From DATGKK01 sp035294725 (GTDB lineage: Bacteria; Actinomycetota; Acidimicrobiia; Acidimicrobiales; Bog-793), in NCBI GenBank assembly GCA_035294725.1, contig DATGKK010000034.1:1-39275 (forward strand): a stretch of DNA of 39,275 nucleotides, given 5' to 3'. Each line of letters starts with the position of its first letter. Position 1 is the first letter of the stretch. This document shows positions 14,600 through 23,058 of this stretch, piece by piece. The notes beneath the pieces were generated by a model. The model did no database searches. It saw only the letters and a program-made list of their open reading frames with translations, and was not told where the DNA came from. A program made the translations under genes and the position numbers.

Positions 14600-16216
14600 T
14601 CATTCTGGCAGACCGGATTGCGCCGGACCATGGGCTCCGGCGAGAGAGCCGTCTCCCGGGGGCGCCTGATCGGGGCTGGTCGGCTCCGGCGTCGGCACCG
14701 GTGCCGACCAGGGAGGAAGCGGCCCGCCGGAGGCCGAGTCGGCCCACGGCGGGTGGGGTCCCCCCTCGACGGGGGCGCCGGGCGCGGGCGCCGCCGCCCG
14801 GAGCTCGACCGTGAAGGTGGCCCCGCCGCCGGGGGTGTCCGAGACCCCCACCCGGCCACCGTGGGCCGCCACAACGGCGGCCACGATCGCAAGCCCGAGG
14901 CCGCTGCCCCCCTGGGCCCGGTGACGGGACTCGTCGGCCCGCCAGAACCGACCGAAGATCTTCTCCCGCTCCTCGGGGCGGACACCCGGCCCGTGGTCGA
15001 TGACGGCGAGGCGGACCTTCGAGCCCGCGTGCTCGACCACGACCTCGACGGGCGACCCGGCCGGCGTGTGGGCGATCGCGTTCGAGACGAGGTTCGCCGT
15101 CACCTGGCGGAGCCGCTGCTCGTCCCCGATCGCGACCGGCTCTCCCTCGGCGTCGGAGACCCGCAGGGTGACCGAGCGCTCAGGGGCCACCACCCTTGCG
15201 TCGCGCACGGCGTCCTCGGCGATGCTGGCGAGGTCGACCGGCGCCTCCTCGAGGGGACGGCCCTGGTCGAGCCGGGCGAGGAGCAAGAGATCCTCGACGA
15301 GGCCGGACATGCGGGCCGACTCGTCCTCGATGCGCCGCAGCGCGGCGGCGACGTCCTCGGGCCGGGCCGCCCGGTTGTCGCGAAACAGCTCGGCATAGCC
15401 GCGGATGGAGGTGAGCGGCGTGCGCAGCTCGTGCGAGGCGTCGGCGACGAAGCGGCGCAGCTGCGCCTCGGAGGCCTCCTTGTCCCGGAACGCCTCTTCG
15501 ATCCTCGAGAGCATGACGTTGAGCGACGTGCCGAGCTCTCCCACCTCGGTGCGGGGGTCGGTGTCCTCGACCCGGCGCGAGAGGTCGCCGGCGGCGATCT
15601 CGCCCGCGGTCTCCGCCATCTTCTCGAGCGGGCGGAGGCCGATCTGGACGAGGAAGTAGGCGGCCGTCCCCCCGGCGAGGAGGATGAGCGCGCTCACGAG
15701 CACCTCGAGCAGCAGGATGTCGCGCAGCGTCGTGTTGACCGGGCCCATCGGCTCGCCGACCACGAACACGACGTGGAAGCCGTTCGGGTCCCCGCTCTCA
15801 CGGGCGATCGACAGCTGGGCTGCGATCCGGTACTCCCCCGACGGCGTGCTGACGTCGGTGTAGACCGGCGTCGGGGAGGACTCCACCTCGGCCGGCAGGC
15901 CGGGGGGGAGGCTCGCGAGGGGGGCGCCGGCCGTCGGCGCCTGCGAGGACGGGCAGGTGATCGACGCCGTCGTGGCGCGGCCCGACTCGTAGTAGAGCGC
16001 GCCGAAGGAGTTGACCGGGAGGCCGTAGCAACCGGAGCCGGCCTGCGGGAACGGGCTGAGGGCCTGCTCGTACTTGGAGCTCGCCGTCTGGAGCTGGCTG
16101 TCGGCGGTCGAGATGAGCGAGCGCCGCACGACGGTGTAGGAGACGGCGGAGAGCACGGCGAGCGCGACGAGCACGAGCACCAGGACGACGATCAGTATTC
16201 GGGTCCGGATGGCCAC
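14600..16216 (-). CDS. Two-component sensor histidine kinase
   Basis: A 538-residue membrane kinase. TM1 is at residues ~8-30, followed by an extracytoplasmic sensor of about 135 residues containing two cysteines (GSGCYG, ITCPSS). Next come TM2 (~LLLEVLVSALILLAGG), a HAMP domain (LRPLEKMAETAGEIAAGDLS), HisKA with the phospho-His in DASHELRTPLTSIRG, and an ATPase domain with NLVSNAIAHT, DHGPGVRPEE, IFGRFWRAD and GSGLGLAIV. It is similar in layout to actinobacterial TrcS/TcrY kinases. The last ~70 residues are Pro-rich, with two GGPxPPW repeats. The partner regulator lies 52 bases upstream on the same strand. The signal is unknown. Confidence 0.95.
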   Translation of the reverse strand: MAIRTRILIVVLVLVLVALAVLSAVSYTVVRRSLISTADSQLQTASSKYEQALSPFPQAGSGCYGLPVNSFGALYYESGRATTASITCPSSQAPTAGAPLASLPPGLPAEVESSPTPVYTDVSTPSGEYRIAAQLSIARESGDPNGFHVVFVVGEPMGPVNTTLRDILLLEVLVSALILLAGGTAAYFLVQIGLRPLEKMAETAGEIAAGDLSRRVEDTDPRTEVGELGTSLNVMLSRIEEAFRDKEASEAQLRRFVADASHELRTPLTSIRGYAELFRDNRAARPEDVAAALRRIEDESARMSGLVEDLLLLARLDQGRPLEEAPVDLASIAEDAVRDARVVAPERSVTLRVSDAEGEPVAIGDEQRLRQVTANLVSNAIAHTPAGSPVEVVVEHAGSKVRLAVIDHGPGVRPEEREKIFGRFWRADESRHRAQGGSGLGLAIVAAVVAAHGGRVGVSDTPGGGATFTVELRAAAPAPGAPVEGGPHPPWADSASGGPLPPWSAPVPTPEPTSPDQAPPGDGSLAGAHGPAQSGLPE

Positions 16217-16268
16217 CGAGGCCTCTCTTCTCGTCTTGTCGTCGTGATCGGCCTCGCCGGCCGGGTCC

Positions 16269-17018
16269 TCAGTCCCGGGGCGGGCGCAGCACGTAGCCGA
16301 CGCCGCGCACCGTGTGGATCAGGTGGGGCTCGACGAAGTCGATCTTCTTGCGCAGGTAGCTGATGTAGGTCTCGAGCACGCCGGCGTCGCCGCCGAAGTC
16401 GTAGCTCCACACGTGGTCGAGCAGCTGCGCCCGGGTGAGGACCCGCCGTGCGTTCACGAGCAGGTAGCGCAGGAGGCGGTACTCCGTCGCCGTCAGGTCG
16501 ACGAGCCGGCCGGCGCGGCGCACCTCGTGGGCGTCGTCGTCCATCTCGAGGTCGCCGAGGACAAGGAGGTCCCCTCCGCCTGCCCCGCCGGTGCGGCGGA
16601 GGACCGCATGGACCCGGGCGACGAGCTCGGCGACCGAGAAGGGCTTCGTGACGTAGTCGTCGCCGCCGATCGTGAGGCCGCGGACCTTGTCCTCGGTGGC
16701 GTCACGGGCGGTGAGGAACAGCACCGGCACGTCGCGGCGCTCCCGGCGCAACCGCTCGGCGACGTTGAAGCCGTCGATGTCGGGCAGCATGACGTCGAGG
16801 ATGACGAGCTCGGGGCGGAACGCTTCGAGGAGCGAGAGGGCCCGGTACCCCGACCCCGCCGTCTCGACCGAGAAGCCCTCGTAGCGCAATGCCATGGCGA
16901 CGAGCTCGGTGATGGCCTCCTCGTCGTCGACCACGAGCACCCGGCGCCCGCCGCCGGCGCCGTGCGCGGTGGCGAGGCTCCCCGCTGCCGGCTGAGCCGG
17001 TGCGTGCACGGTGTCCAT
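16269..17018 (-). CDS. OmpR-family response regulator
   Basis: A 249-residue regulator that is the cognate partner of the adjacent kinase. The receiver domain has the acidic pocket VVDDEE, phospho-acceptor Asp75 in VILDVMLPDIDG, the switch Thr in LFLTARD and the Lys in YVTKPFS. The C-terminal winged helix has LTATEYRLLRYLLVNARRVL, LLDHVWSYDFGGD and TYISYLRKKID, then the hairpin wing IHTVRGVGYVLR. This is the OmpR/PhoB type, closest in look to TrcR/TcrX. ATG at 17018 follows ATGGAGGC, which supplies a GGAGG ribosome-binding site. An inverted repeat upstream may allow autoregulation. Confidence 0.96.
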   Translation of the reverse strand: MDTVHAPAQPAAGSLATAHGAGGGRRVLVVDDEEAITELVAMALRYEGFSVETAGSGYRALSLLEAFRPELVILDVMLPDIDGFNVAERLRRERRDVPVLFLTARDATEDKVRGLTIGGDDYVTKPFSVAELVARVHAVLRRTGGAGGGDLLVLGDLEMDDDAHEVRRAGRLVDLTATEYRLLRYLLVNARRVLTRAQLLDHVWSYDFGGDAGVLETYISYLRKKIDFVEPHLIHTVRGVGYVLRPPRD

Positions 17019-17035
17019 GCCTCCATTGTCACAGG

Positions 17036-17052
17036 GAATCCTGAGAGGATTC
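17036..17052. promoter_or_regulatory. Inverted repeat GAATCC-N5-GGATTC before the response regulator
   Basis: A perfect inverted repeat of 6-base arms with a 5-base spacer lies 18 bases before the regulator's ATG. It overlaps a TAGAAT -10-like hexamer on the minus strand (17049-17054). It is a good candidate site for the regulator itself or for another repressor; autoregulation is inferred from position. Confidence 0.55.
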
Positions 17053-17085
17053 TAGGAGAACACTGGTTCCGAGCCGGGAGCGCGC

Positions 17086-18351
17086 TCAGGCGGCGGGCCC
17101 GGCGACGAGCCGTACCTCGACCCGGCGGGGGCCGCCGCCGGCCTCGTAGACGATGAGCACCTCGTCGCCCGGCCGGTGGCTCTCGATCATTCGGGCGAGT
17201 CCGGACATCGACGTGACCTGCTCGCCGTCGAAGCCCACGATCACGTCACCAGGCTCGAGGCCGGCGTGAGCCGCCGGAGTGCCCGGCTCGACCTGGATGA
17301 TGCTCACGGCAGTCCGCCTCGACCCGGCGAGCTGGAAGGTCGACCCCTCGATGCCGAGGTAGGCACGGCGCCCGAGGACGATCCCGCCTCCGGCGCGGCC
17401 GGCTTCGATCCTCCGGGCGATCGCGAGCACCTTGTCGATCGGCAACGCGAAGGCGAGCGGGGTCGCGATCACGCCCGTCGCCGAGGCGGCCGCGGTGTTC
17501 ATCCCGATCACGAGCCCGCGGGCGTCGACGAGCGGGCCGCCCGAGCTCCCCGGCGCGATCGGGGCGTCCGTCTCGATCATGTCCCGCAGGTGCTCGGCGT
17601 CGGCACCGGTCTCGCTCGTGGCGGTGATCGACCTCCCGAGCGCCGAGACGGTGCCGGCGGTCACCGACGCGGTCCCGCCGAGCCCGAGCGCGTTGCCGAA
17701 GGCGAGGACGCCCTCGCCCAGCACCACCCGGGAGGAGCTCCCGAACCGGACGGTGGGCAGGCCGTGGACGCCGACGATCCGGAGCACGGCGACGTCGGCG
17801 AGCGGGTCGGCGCCGACGAACCTCGCGGCGTAGGTGGCGGGGTGGCGGTGGCGCTCCAAGGTGACCGTGATCGTCTTCGCGTTCTCGACGACGTGGTTGT
17901 TGGTGACGACGAGGCCGTCCGGCGTGAGGACCATCCCGGTGCCGGCGACGTCGGTGGCGCCCGAGGCCGTCTCGATGACGGCCTCGATGTCGACCACGGC
18001 CGGGTCGACCTCGCGGGCAATGCGGCGCGTGAGGGCGGCGGAAAGCCCGCCGGCGGGTGACGAGACCGCGTACAGCCCGGCACGAGCCGAGCCGGGCGGA
18101 GCCTCGGCGTTCTCGAGGCCGAGGGCGAGACCGGCGCCGGTGGCGAGGAGGACGAGGGCGGCGACACAACCGAGCAGCACGAGGTGGAGCCCGTCCATCT
18201 CCCGCCAGCTCCAGCGCCGGAACGCGTGGATGGCACGCTGCGGCGCGGAGCCGGCCGCTTCGGGGGCGGCCGGGCGCATGGACCACGATCCCTCCCTCGC
18301 CGCGGGTGAGCAAGCCGCGGGTGGCCGTGCCCAGTCGTCTCGCTGAACCAT
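17086..18351 (-). CDS. HtrA/DegP-like membrane-anchored serine protease with PDZ domain
   Basis: A 421-residue trypsin-like protease of the envelope quality-control type. A cytoplasmic N-terminus of about 75 residues is followed by one membrane helix (LVLLGCVAALVLLATGAGLA). The protease domain has the triad His in VVTNNHVVENA, Asp in DPLADVAVLRI and Ser in PIAPGSSGGPLVDA. The C-terminal PDZ domain includes YLGIEGSTFQL, GTPAAHAGLEPGDVIVGFDG and LARMIESHRPGDEV. ATG at 18351 is chosen for its GAGGAGAG ribosome-binding site; the frame extends further upstream without one. It probably faces outward, as in mycobacterial HtrA/PepD proteins. Its position next to a two-component system suggests, without proving, envelope-stress function. 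Confidence 0.93.
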   Translation of the reverse strand: MVQRDDWARPPAACSPAAREGSWSMRPAAPEAAGSAPQRAIHAFRRWSWREMDGLHLVLLGCVAALVLLATGAGLALGLENAEAPPGSARAGLYAVSSPAGGLSAALTRRIAREVDPAVVDIEAVIETASGATDVAGTGMVLTPDGLVVTNNHVVENAKTITVTLERHRHPATYAARFVGADPLADVAVLRIVGVHGLPTVRFGSSSRVVLGEGVLAFGNALGLGGTASVTAGTVSALGRSITATSETGADAEHLRDMIETDAPIAPGSSGGPLVDARGLVIGMNTAAASATGVIATPLAFALPIDKVLAIARRIEAGRAGGGIVLGRRAYLGIEGSTFQLAGSRRTAVSIIQVEPGTPAAHAGLEPGDVIVGFDGEQVTSMSGLARMIESHRPGDEVLIVYEAGGGPRRVEVRLVAGPAA

Positions 18352-18412
18352 CGCTCTCCTCGCCGTAGCGGCACCGACTCTACGGGGAACCGGGCGCCTC
18401 GAGGCGGCCAGG

Positions 18413-19990
18413 TCAGTCGTAGGTCGCCTCGAGGAGCCACCTCCCCCGGTCGAGGGCGAGCACATGAGCAGACCCGTCGTCGAGCAGGACCTGCATCCGC
18501 GCCCGCCGGCGGTGCTGCGGCGGGTCCCACCATCGCTCGTCGCTCGGCCACGGCCCGGCCCAGCCCGTGACGGCGAGGGATCTGCCGGGGCCGACCCACA
18601 AGCTGGCAGGGGCGCCGCTCGGCCGGCCGCGGCCGCTCACCTCGACCGGCTGCCCGTCGGCGTCGCGCAGCGACACCTCGACCGGCGTCCGGTAGACGAC
18701 GCTCGGGGCCGGCGGGGGGAGCCGTCCCGGCCACGGCTGCCCGGCGCCTGGTCCCGCCTCCCTCGGCTCCCCCCATGGCACCACGCGCGCCTGCTCGGCA
18801 GGGCTGCGGCCGCCGGTCAACACGGGCGTGCCGATCGACTCGTGGCCGAGCAGCCCCTGGATGCGGGCGGCCGCCCGCTCCACCCGCTCGATCGTCCCCC
18901 CCGGGCCGCCGAGCAGGCCGAGCTGGCGGCCCCGGTCGGGGACGACCTCGCCGGCTGCCAGCCGGATCGACGTGATCCCCCCGGTCGGAGCCCCCGAGCT
19001 GAGGCCGACCCAGCCCTCGAGCTGCCAGCGGACACGGTCGACCATGGCTCTCGCCGTGAAGGCCCGGTCGGCCCGCCACCACCGGGAGAGCTCCTCGGCG
19101 TGCTCGGTGGAGGCCTCGACCAGCAGCCGTGTGCACGCGAGGCCGCGGCTCGACAACCGGGCCACGAGCTCTTCGGCAACAGCTGCGGCGACAAAGGCCA
19201 CGGTCTCCACCCGGTCGACCGGGTCCTCGAGCTCGCGCACCACCGCGAGATCCAGCGGCGGCTCGCCGACCTGGAGCCGGTGGTCGTCAAGCCCCCGCGC
19301 GAGGCGATGGGCCCTTGCTCCCTCCACGCCGAGGCGGGCCGACACGACCCCCTCGTCCATCGCCGCCAGCTCACCGAGGCTCCTCACGCCGAGGCGGGCG
19401 AGCAGCTCGCTCACCTGCCCCTGGCCGAGCACCCCCACCGGGAGCGGGGCGAGCCAGGCAGCCGTCTCGCCCGGCGGGACGATCACCGCCTCCCTCGCCG
19501 CCAGCCGGGCTGCAAAGGGCGTGTCCGCGATCCCGACACGGGCTTCGGGCACGGCGCGACCGGTCCCGGGCAGGGGAACGGCCCCCGCGGCGCCGCTCGC
19601 GGCAGCGACCTCGCTCGCTGCCGCGGAGCCAGCCCGGGCAAGCGCGGCGGCGAGCGCCGCCTCCCCACCGAAGTACCTGGCCGGCCCGCGGGCCGCAAGG
19701 GAGCAGACGCCTGGGCGGGTGACCTCGATCTCAGGGGTGAAGCGGGCGACTGCCGAGACGACCCTTTCGAACGATCGCACGTCTCGTCCCGGGTCCTCGT
19801 CCACGATCACGAGCTCCGGGCACGCCGCCTCCGCCTCCCGCTTGCGCTGGCGCAGGCGCACCCCCTCCGCCCGCGCCGACGGCGAGCAGGCCACCACTCG
19901 GTTCGCCTTGAGCACGGCAGAGGGCAGCGCGACCACCCCGGCGGCGACGAGGGGCCAGTCGGGGCACCAGACGACCACGGTCCGGGTCAC
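18413..19990 (-). CDS. imuB: ImuB, Y-family polymerase-like mutasome subunit
   Basis: A 525-residue Y-family-fold protein. ImuB proteins act as adaptors that bring DnaE2 to the sliding clamp at DNA lesions. The N-terminus TVVVWCPDWPLVAAGV is typical. The place where active Y-family polymerases have the acidic catalytic pair reads PGVCSLAARGPARYFGG, so the protein should lack polymerase activity, as known for ImuB. A helix-hairpin-helix region (LLARLGVRSLGELAAMD) and little-finger domain follow. RQLGLLGG resembles the QLxLxG clamp-binding motif. GTG at 19990 has GAGGGG upstream and lies 17 bases after imuA'; the longer open frame upstream is antisense-type translation through imuA'. Confidence 0.93.
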   Translation of the reverse strand: MTRTVVVWCPDWPLVAAGVVALPSAVLKANRVVACSPSARAEGVRLRQRKREAEAACPELVIVDEDPGRDVRSFERVVSAVARFTPEIEVTRPGVCSLAARGPARYFGGEAALAAALARAGSAAASEVAAASGAAGAVPLPGTGRAVPEARVGIADTPFAARLAAREAVIVPPGETAAWLAPLPVGVLGQGQVSELLARLGVRSLGELAAMDEGVVSARLGVEGARAHRLARGLDDHRLQVGEPPLDLAVVRELEDPVDRVETVAFVAAAVAEELVARLSSRGLACTRLLVEASTEHAEELSRWWRADRAFTARAMVDRVRWQLEGWVGLSSGAPTGGITSIRLAAGEVVPDRGRQLGLLGGPGGTIERVERAAARIQGLLGHESIGTPVLTGGRSPAEQARVVPWGEPREAGPGAGQPWPGRLPPPAPSVVYRTPVEVSLRDADGQPVEVSGRGRPSGAPASLWVGPGRSLAVTGWAGPWPSDERWWDPPQHRRRARMQVLLDDGSAHVLALDRGRWLLEATYD

Positions 19991-20007
19991 GAGGCCGGCC
20001 CCTCGCG

Positions 20008-20619
20008 CTAGGCGGTCCGGTCGAGGTACGACCGGCTCACGGCAGCGTGGAGGGGGCGGGAGGCCCTGCCACGACCGGAGACCTCGAGCTCCACGGTCCG
20101 CGCCGAGAGCAGGCCGTGGCCCTCGCCGAGCCCCGACCAGGTCGAGGAGGTCACCTGGCAGCGGAGGTCGGCCGGCTCGCTCCAGCGACCGTGGCGGTCG
20201 AGCACGACCAGCATCGACCGCCGCTCCCTCACGCGAGCGCACAGCTTCCTTGCGTCCGGCGCACGGACCGTCGAGGCCGGGCAGAACATGACGGCGTCGA
20301 CACCGTCGAGCAAGGTGGCGAGGACCTGCTGCCACCGCCCCGGGCCGCCGGGATCGGGGACGACGAGGAAGCGCTCGAGATCGATCCCGTGCTCGGCGGC
20401 GGCGGCGAGCCCGAGGTGCTCCAGCCCGGCCGCGGCGCACCACCCGCCGGCGGCGGAGACGCCGGCGAGCAGCTCGAGGGCGAGGCTCGTCGAGCCGGCG
20501 ACCCCCCTGCCGCCGGGCGAGACGAGCGTCGTCGTGCCGCGCTGGAGCCCCCCGAATGGGAGAGCCCCGGCGAGCGCCGAGGTGGCCGGGACGACACGGA
20601 GCGCCTCCATGGCTGCCAC
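20008..20619 (-). CDS. imuA: ImuA'-like RecA-fold mutasome subunit
   Basis: A 203-residue protein in the usual position of ImuA', the third mutasome component that binds ImuB and/or DnaE2. It begins with ALRVVPATSALAGALPFGGL and has a degenerate P-loop, SPGGRGVAGSTSLALE, instead of GxxGxGKT. ATP binding is therefore doubtful, as expected for this group. A second core strand is VDAVMFCPAS. The start is GTG at 20619 (an ATG at 20610 is the alternative). A TATACT -10 six bases upstream of the GTG and an SOS box just behind it indicate a leaderless, LexA-controlled transcript running into imuB. Confidence 0.88.
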   Translation of the reverse strand: MAAMEALRVVPATSALAGALPFGGLQRGTTTLVSPGGRGVAGSTSLALELLAGVSAAGGWCAAAGLEHLGLAAAAEHGIDLERFLVVPDPGGPGRWQQVLATLLDGVDAVMFCPASTVRAPDARKLCARVRERRSMLVVLDRHGRWSEPADLRCQVTSSTWSGLGEGHGLLSARTVELEVSGRGRASRPLHAAVSRSYLDRTA

Positions 20620-20631
20620 GGACGAAGTATA

Positions 20632-20645
20632 CGAACATATGTTCG
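20632..20645 (-). promoter_or_regulatory. LexA-type SOS box upstream of imuA'-imuB
   Basis: CGAACATATGTTCG is a perfect 14-base palindrome matching CGAAC-N4-GTTCG. It abuts the -10-like TATACT (20626-20631, minus strand) of imuA' and lies within the promoter spacer, so bound LexA would block RNA polymerase. The divergent secreted-protein gene starts 110 bases to the right and could also be affected. Confidence 0.92.
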
Positions 20646-20755
20646 ATACCGACCACCCTCAAACGACCCGAGGCCGGACCTGTAACGCGAGGCGGCCTTC
20701 GCGCCATTGCACTGCCGGTGGAGCCGAGGGTCTGCTCCGCCGGAAGGAGACACCG

Positions 20756-21193
20756 ATGAGAGTCCTCGCAGCGTCGGCGCTCGCCGGCGCCCTCGTGGCT
20801 GGCTCGCTCGCCGGGGCCGGGATCGCCGGAGCCGCCACCTCGGACCACATGGCCCCGACCAACATGACCATGTACGCCGCCACCTGCGCGAACGGCTTCA
20901 CCGGGAACGTGGTCGTCCGGCGTCACTTCGACACGAAGTCGGCCTCCCTTCGCGGCAAGTGGTTCGTCGCCCACGTCGTCGGCGGCAAGAAGGACTCGAA
21001 GGTCCTCGTCCCGACGATGATCGACGTCACCTTCACCTTCACGAGCTCCTCGGGGACCGTCACCACCAACACCGAGAACGTCACCAAGCGCGCCAAGGTC
21101 GGCAAGCAGACGACCTGCACGCTGAGCGGCACGAACACCGTCGACGGCGGCAGCCTCAGCGCGAGCGGATCGATCACTGGAGCATTCCACTGA
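20756..21193 (+). CDS. Secreted protein of unknown function
   Basis: A 145-residue protein with a Sec signal peptide (RVLAASALAGALVAGSLAGA, probable cleavage after GIAGAA-T). The mature part of about 117 residues has two cysteines (YAATCANG and QTTCTLSG) that could form a disulfide, and many Thr/Ser/Val beta-strand patterns such as VTFTFTSSSGTVTT. A beta-sandwich is likely. GGAAGGAGA stands 5 bases before the ATG. It is divergent from imuA' and converges on the ABC-F gene, separated by a strong hairpin. No family is recognised. Confidence 0.85.
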   Translation: MRVLAASALAGALVAGSLAGAGIAGAATSDHMAPTNMTMYAATCANGFTGNVVVRRHFDTKSASLRGKWFVAHVVGGKKDSKVLVPTMIDVTFTFTSSSGTVTTNTENVTKRAKVGKQTTCTLSGTNTVDGGSLSASGSITGAFH

Positions 21194-21261
21194 TCCTGCG
21201 CAGAGGCCCGGCTCGAGCGTCCCGACTGCCCCTCATCGGCGGTTCGACGGCGCTCCGGAGT

Positions 21262-21289
21262 CGCGCCGGGGACCCTCCTCCCCGGCGCG
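21262..21289. terminator. Strong GC hairpin between convergent genes
   Basis: Arms CGCGCCGGGGA and TCCCCGGCGCG form a perfect 11-base-pair stem with a 6-base loop. It lies between the 3' ends of the secreted-protein gene and the ABC-F gene. There is no T-run. Its symmetry suggests a bidirectional terminator. Confidence 0.7.
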
Positions 21290-21361
21290 GCTCTGTGCTG
21301 CTCGCTCAGCTCCTGATCGCCCCCGGCCATCTCGGGGGGATGTGGCCGGGGCGGTTCTGGG

Positions 21362-22960
21362 TCAGGCGAGTGCGACGAGCTCGCTGAGCTCGTCGCTCCA
21401 GGAGTCCTCGACCCCGTCCGGCATGAGGACGACGCGATCGGGTGAGAGCGCCTCGACCGCACCGGGGTCGTGGGTGACGAGCACGATGGCGCCCTCGTAG
21501 GTCCGCAGCGCCGCGAGCACCTCCTCGCGGCTCGCCGGGTCGAGGTTGTTCGTCGGCTCGTCGAGCAGCAGCACGTTCGCCGAGGACACGACGAGGGTGG
21601 CGAGGGCGAGGCGGGTCTTCTCGCCACCCGAGAGCGTGCCCGCCAACTGGTCCATCCGCTCCCCGCCGAACAGGAACGAGCCGAGGATCCTGCGGATCTC
21701 GGCGTCGGTGACCAAAAGGGGCGCCACGTTCCGCACGTTCTCGAACACGGTCGCCCCCGGCTCCAGGGTCTCGTGCTCCTGGGCGTAGTACCCGAGCTTC
21801 ACCCCGTGGCCAGGAAGGACGCGGCCGGCGTCGGGGCTCTCGATGCCGGCGAGGAGCCGCAGCAGCGTGGTCTTGCCGGCGCCGTTCAGGCCGAGCACGA
21901 CGACCCGGCTCCCGCGGTCGACGGCGAGGTCGACGTCGGCGAAGACCTCGAGCGACCCGTAGGACTTCGACAGCCCCTCGGCGGCAAGCGGCGTCCTGCC
22001 GCACGGCGCCGGCTTCGGGAAGCGCAGCCGGGCCACCTTGTCGGCCTGGCGGACCGCCTCGAGGCTCCCTTCGATGCGAAGAGCTCGCCGGTCCAGGTTG
22101 TGAGCCATGCGGGCCTTCGTCGCCTTCGCCCTCATGCGGTCGGCCTGTGCCCGCAGCGCCACGACCTTGCGCTCGGCATTGACCCGCTCGCGCCGGCGCC
22201 GGCGCTCGTCGGTCGCCCGCTGCTCGAGGTACTGCCTCCAGCCCACCCGGTAGACGTCGAGCTCGGCGCGGGTGGCGTCGAGGAGGTAGACCCGGTTGAC
22301 GACCGCCTCGAGGAGCTCGGCGTCGTGGCTGATCACGATGAGGCCGCCCTCGTGGCTGCGAAGGAAGCTGCGCAGCCACATGATCGAGTCCGCGTCGAGG
22401 TGGTTCGTCGGCTCGTCGAGGATGAGGGTCGGGGCACCGGAGAACAGCACCCTGGCGAGCTCGATGCGGCGCCGCTGGCCGCCCGAGAGCGTCCCGAGCT
22501 CCTGGGCGAGCACGCGCTCGGGCAGGCCGAGCGACGAGGTGATCGAGGCGGCCTCCGCCTCCGCCGCCCAGCCCCCGAGGGACTGGAAGCGCTCTTCGAG
22601 CCTCGAGTACCGCCTCATCAGCTCGTCGTGGTCAGCCCCCTCGGCGGCCATGGCGTGGCGAGCGGCGTCGAGCTGGCGCAGGACGGCGTCGAGGCCCCGG
22701 GCGCCGAGCACGCGGTCCCGGGCGATCGTGGTCAGGTCGCCCGTGCGCGGGTCCTGCGGGAGGTAGGCGACCTCGCCGGAGCGGCGCACCGTGCCCGCGA
22801 GGGGCTGCGCCTCGCCGGCGAGGACTCTCGCGAGCGTCGTCTTGCCCGCCCCGTTGCGTCCCACGAGCCCGATCCGGTCCCCGGGCGCGACCTGGAAGGT
22901 CGCCGGCTGGAGCAGCTGGCGTCCCCCGACGGCGAGCTCGAGATCGGTGGCGGACAACAT
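21362..22960 (-). CDS. ABC-F family ATPase
   Basis: A 532-residue soluble protein with two ABC domains and no membrane segments. Domain 1 has GRNGAGKTT, LSGGQRRRIELARVL and LILDEPTNHLD. Domain 2 has GLNGAGKTT, LSGGEKTRLALATL and LLLDEPTNNLD. Between them is an Arg/Lys-rich linker of about 80 residues (RRRRRERVNAERK, RMRAKATKARM), the element that reaches into the ribosome in this family. ABC-F proteins act in translation or ribosome protection, not transport. Whether this one is a housekeeping factor or gives antibiotic resistance cannot be told; the fairly short linker argues mildly for housekeeping. It is divergent from the FkbM gene. Confidence 0.94.
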   Translation of the reverse strand: MLSATDLELAVGGRQLLQPATFQVAPGDRIGLVGRNGAGKTTLARVLAGEAQPLAGTVRRSGEVAYLPQDPRTGDLTTIARDRVLGARGLDAVLRQLDAARHAMAAEGADHDELMRRYSRLEERFQSLGGWAAEAEAASITSSLGLPERVLAQELGTLSGGQRRRIELARVLFSGAPTLILDEPTNHLDADSIMWLRSFLRSHEGGLIVISHDAELLEAVVNRVYLLDATRAELDVYRVGWRQYLEQRATDERRRRRERVNAERKVVALRAQADRMRAKATKARMAHNLDRRALRIEGSLEAVRQADKVARLRFPKPAPCGRTPLAAEGLSKSYGSLEVFADVDLAVDRGSRVVVLGLNGAGKTTLLRLLAGIESPDAGRVLPGHGVKLGYYAQEHETLEPGATVFENVRNVAPLLVTDAEIRRILGSFLFGGERMDQLAGTLSGGEKTRLALATLVVSSANVLLLDEPTNNLDPASREEVLAALRTYEGAIVLVTHDPGAVEALSPDRVVLMPDGVEDSWSDELSELVALA

Positions 22961-23058
22961 GGCCCCTCAAGGCTACGGGTCCGGGGCGGGCCCTCCGGGA
23001 CACCGCCGGCACCGAGGCTCTCCCCGCCGGCTCCGTCGCCCGCCTAGCATCGCCCGCC

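Noticed and set aside
19991..21190. N-terminal extension of ImuB by 400 codons
   Set aside because: The frame crosses imuA' and the divergent promoter; the extra sequence is low complexity, and a GTG with a ribosome-binding site lies at 19990.
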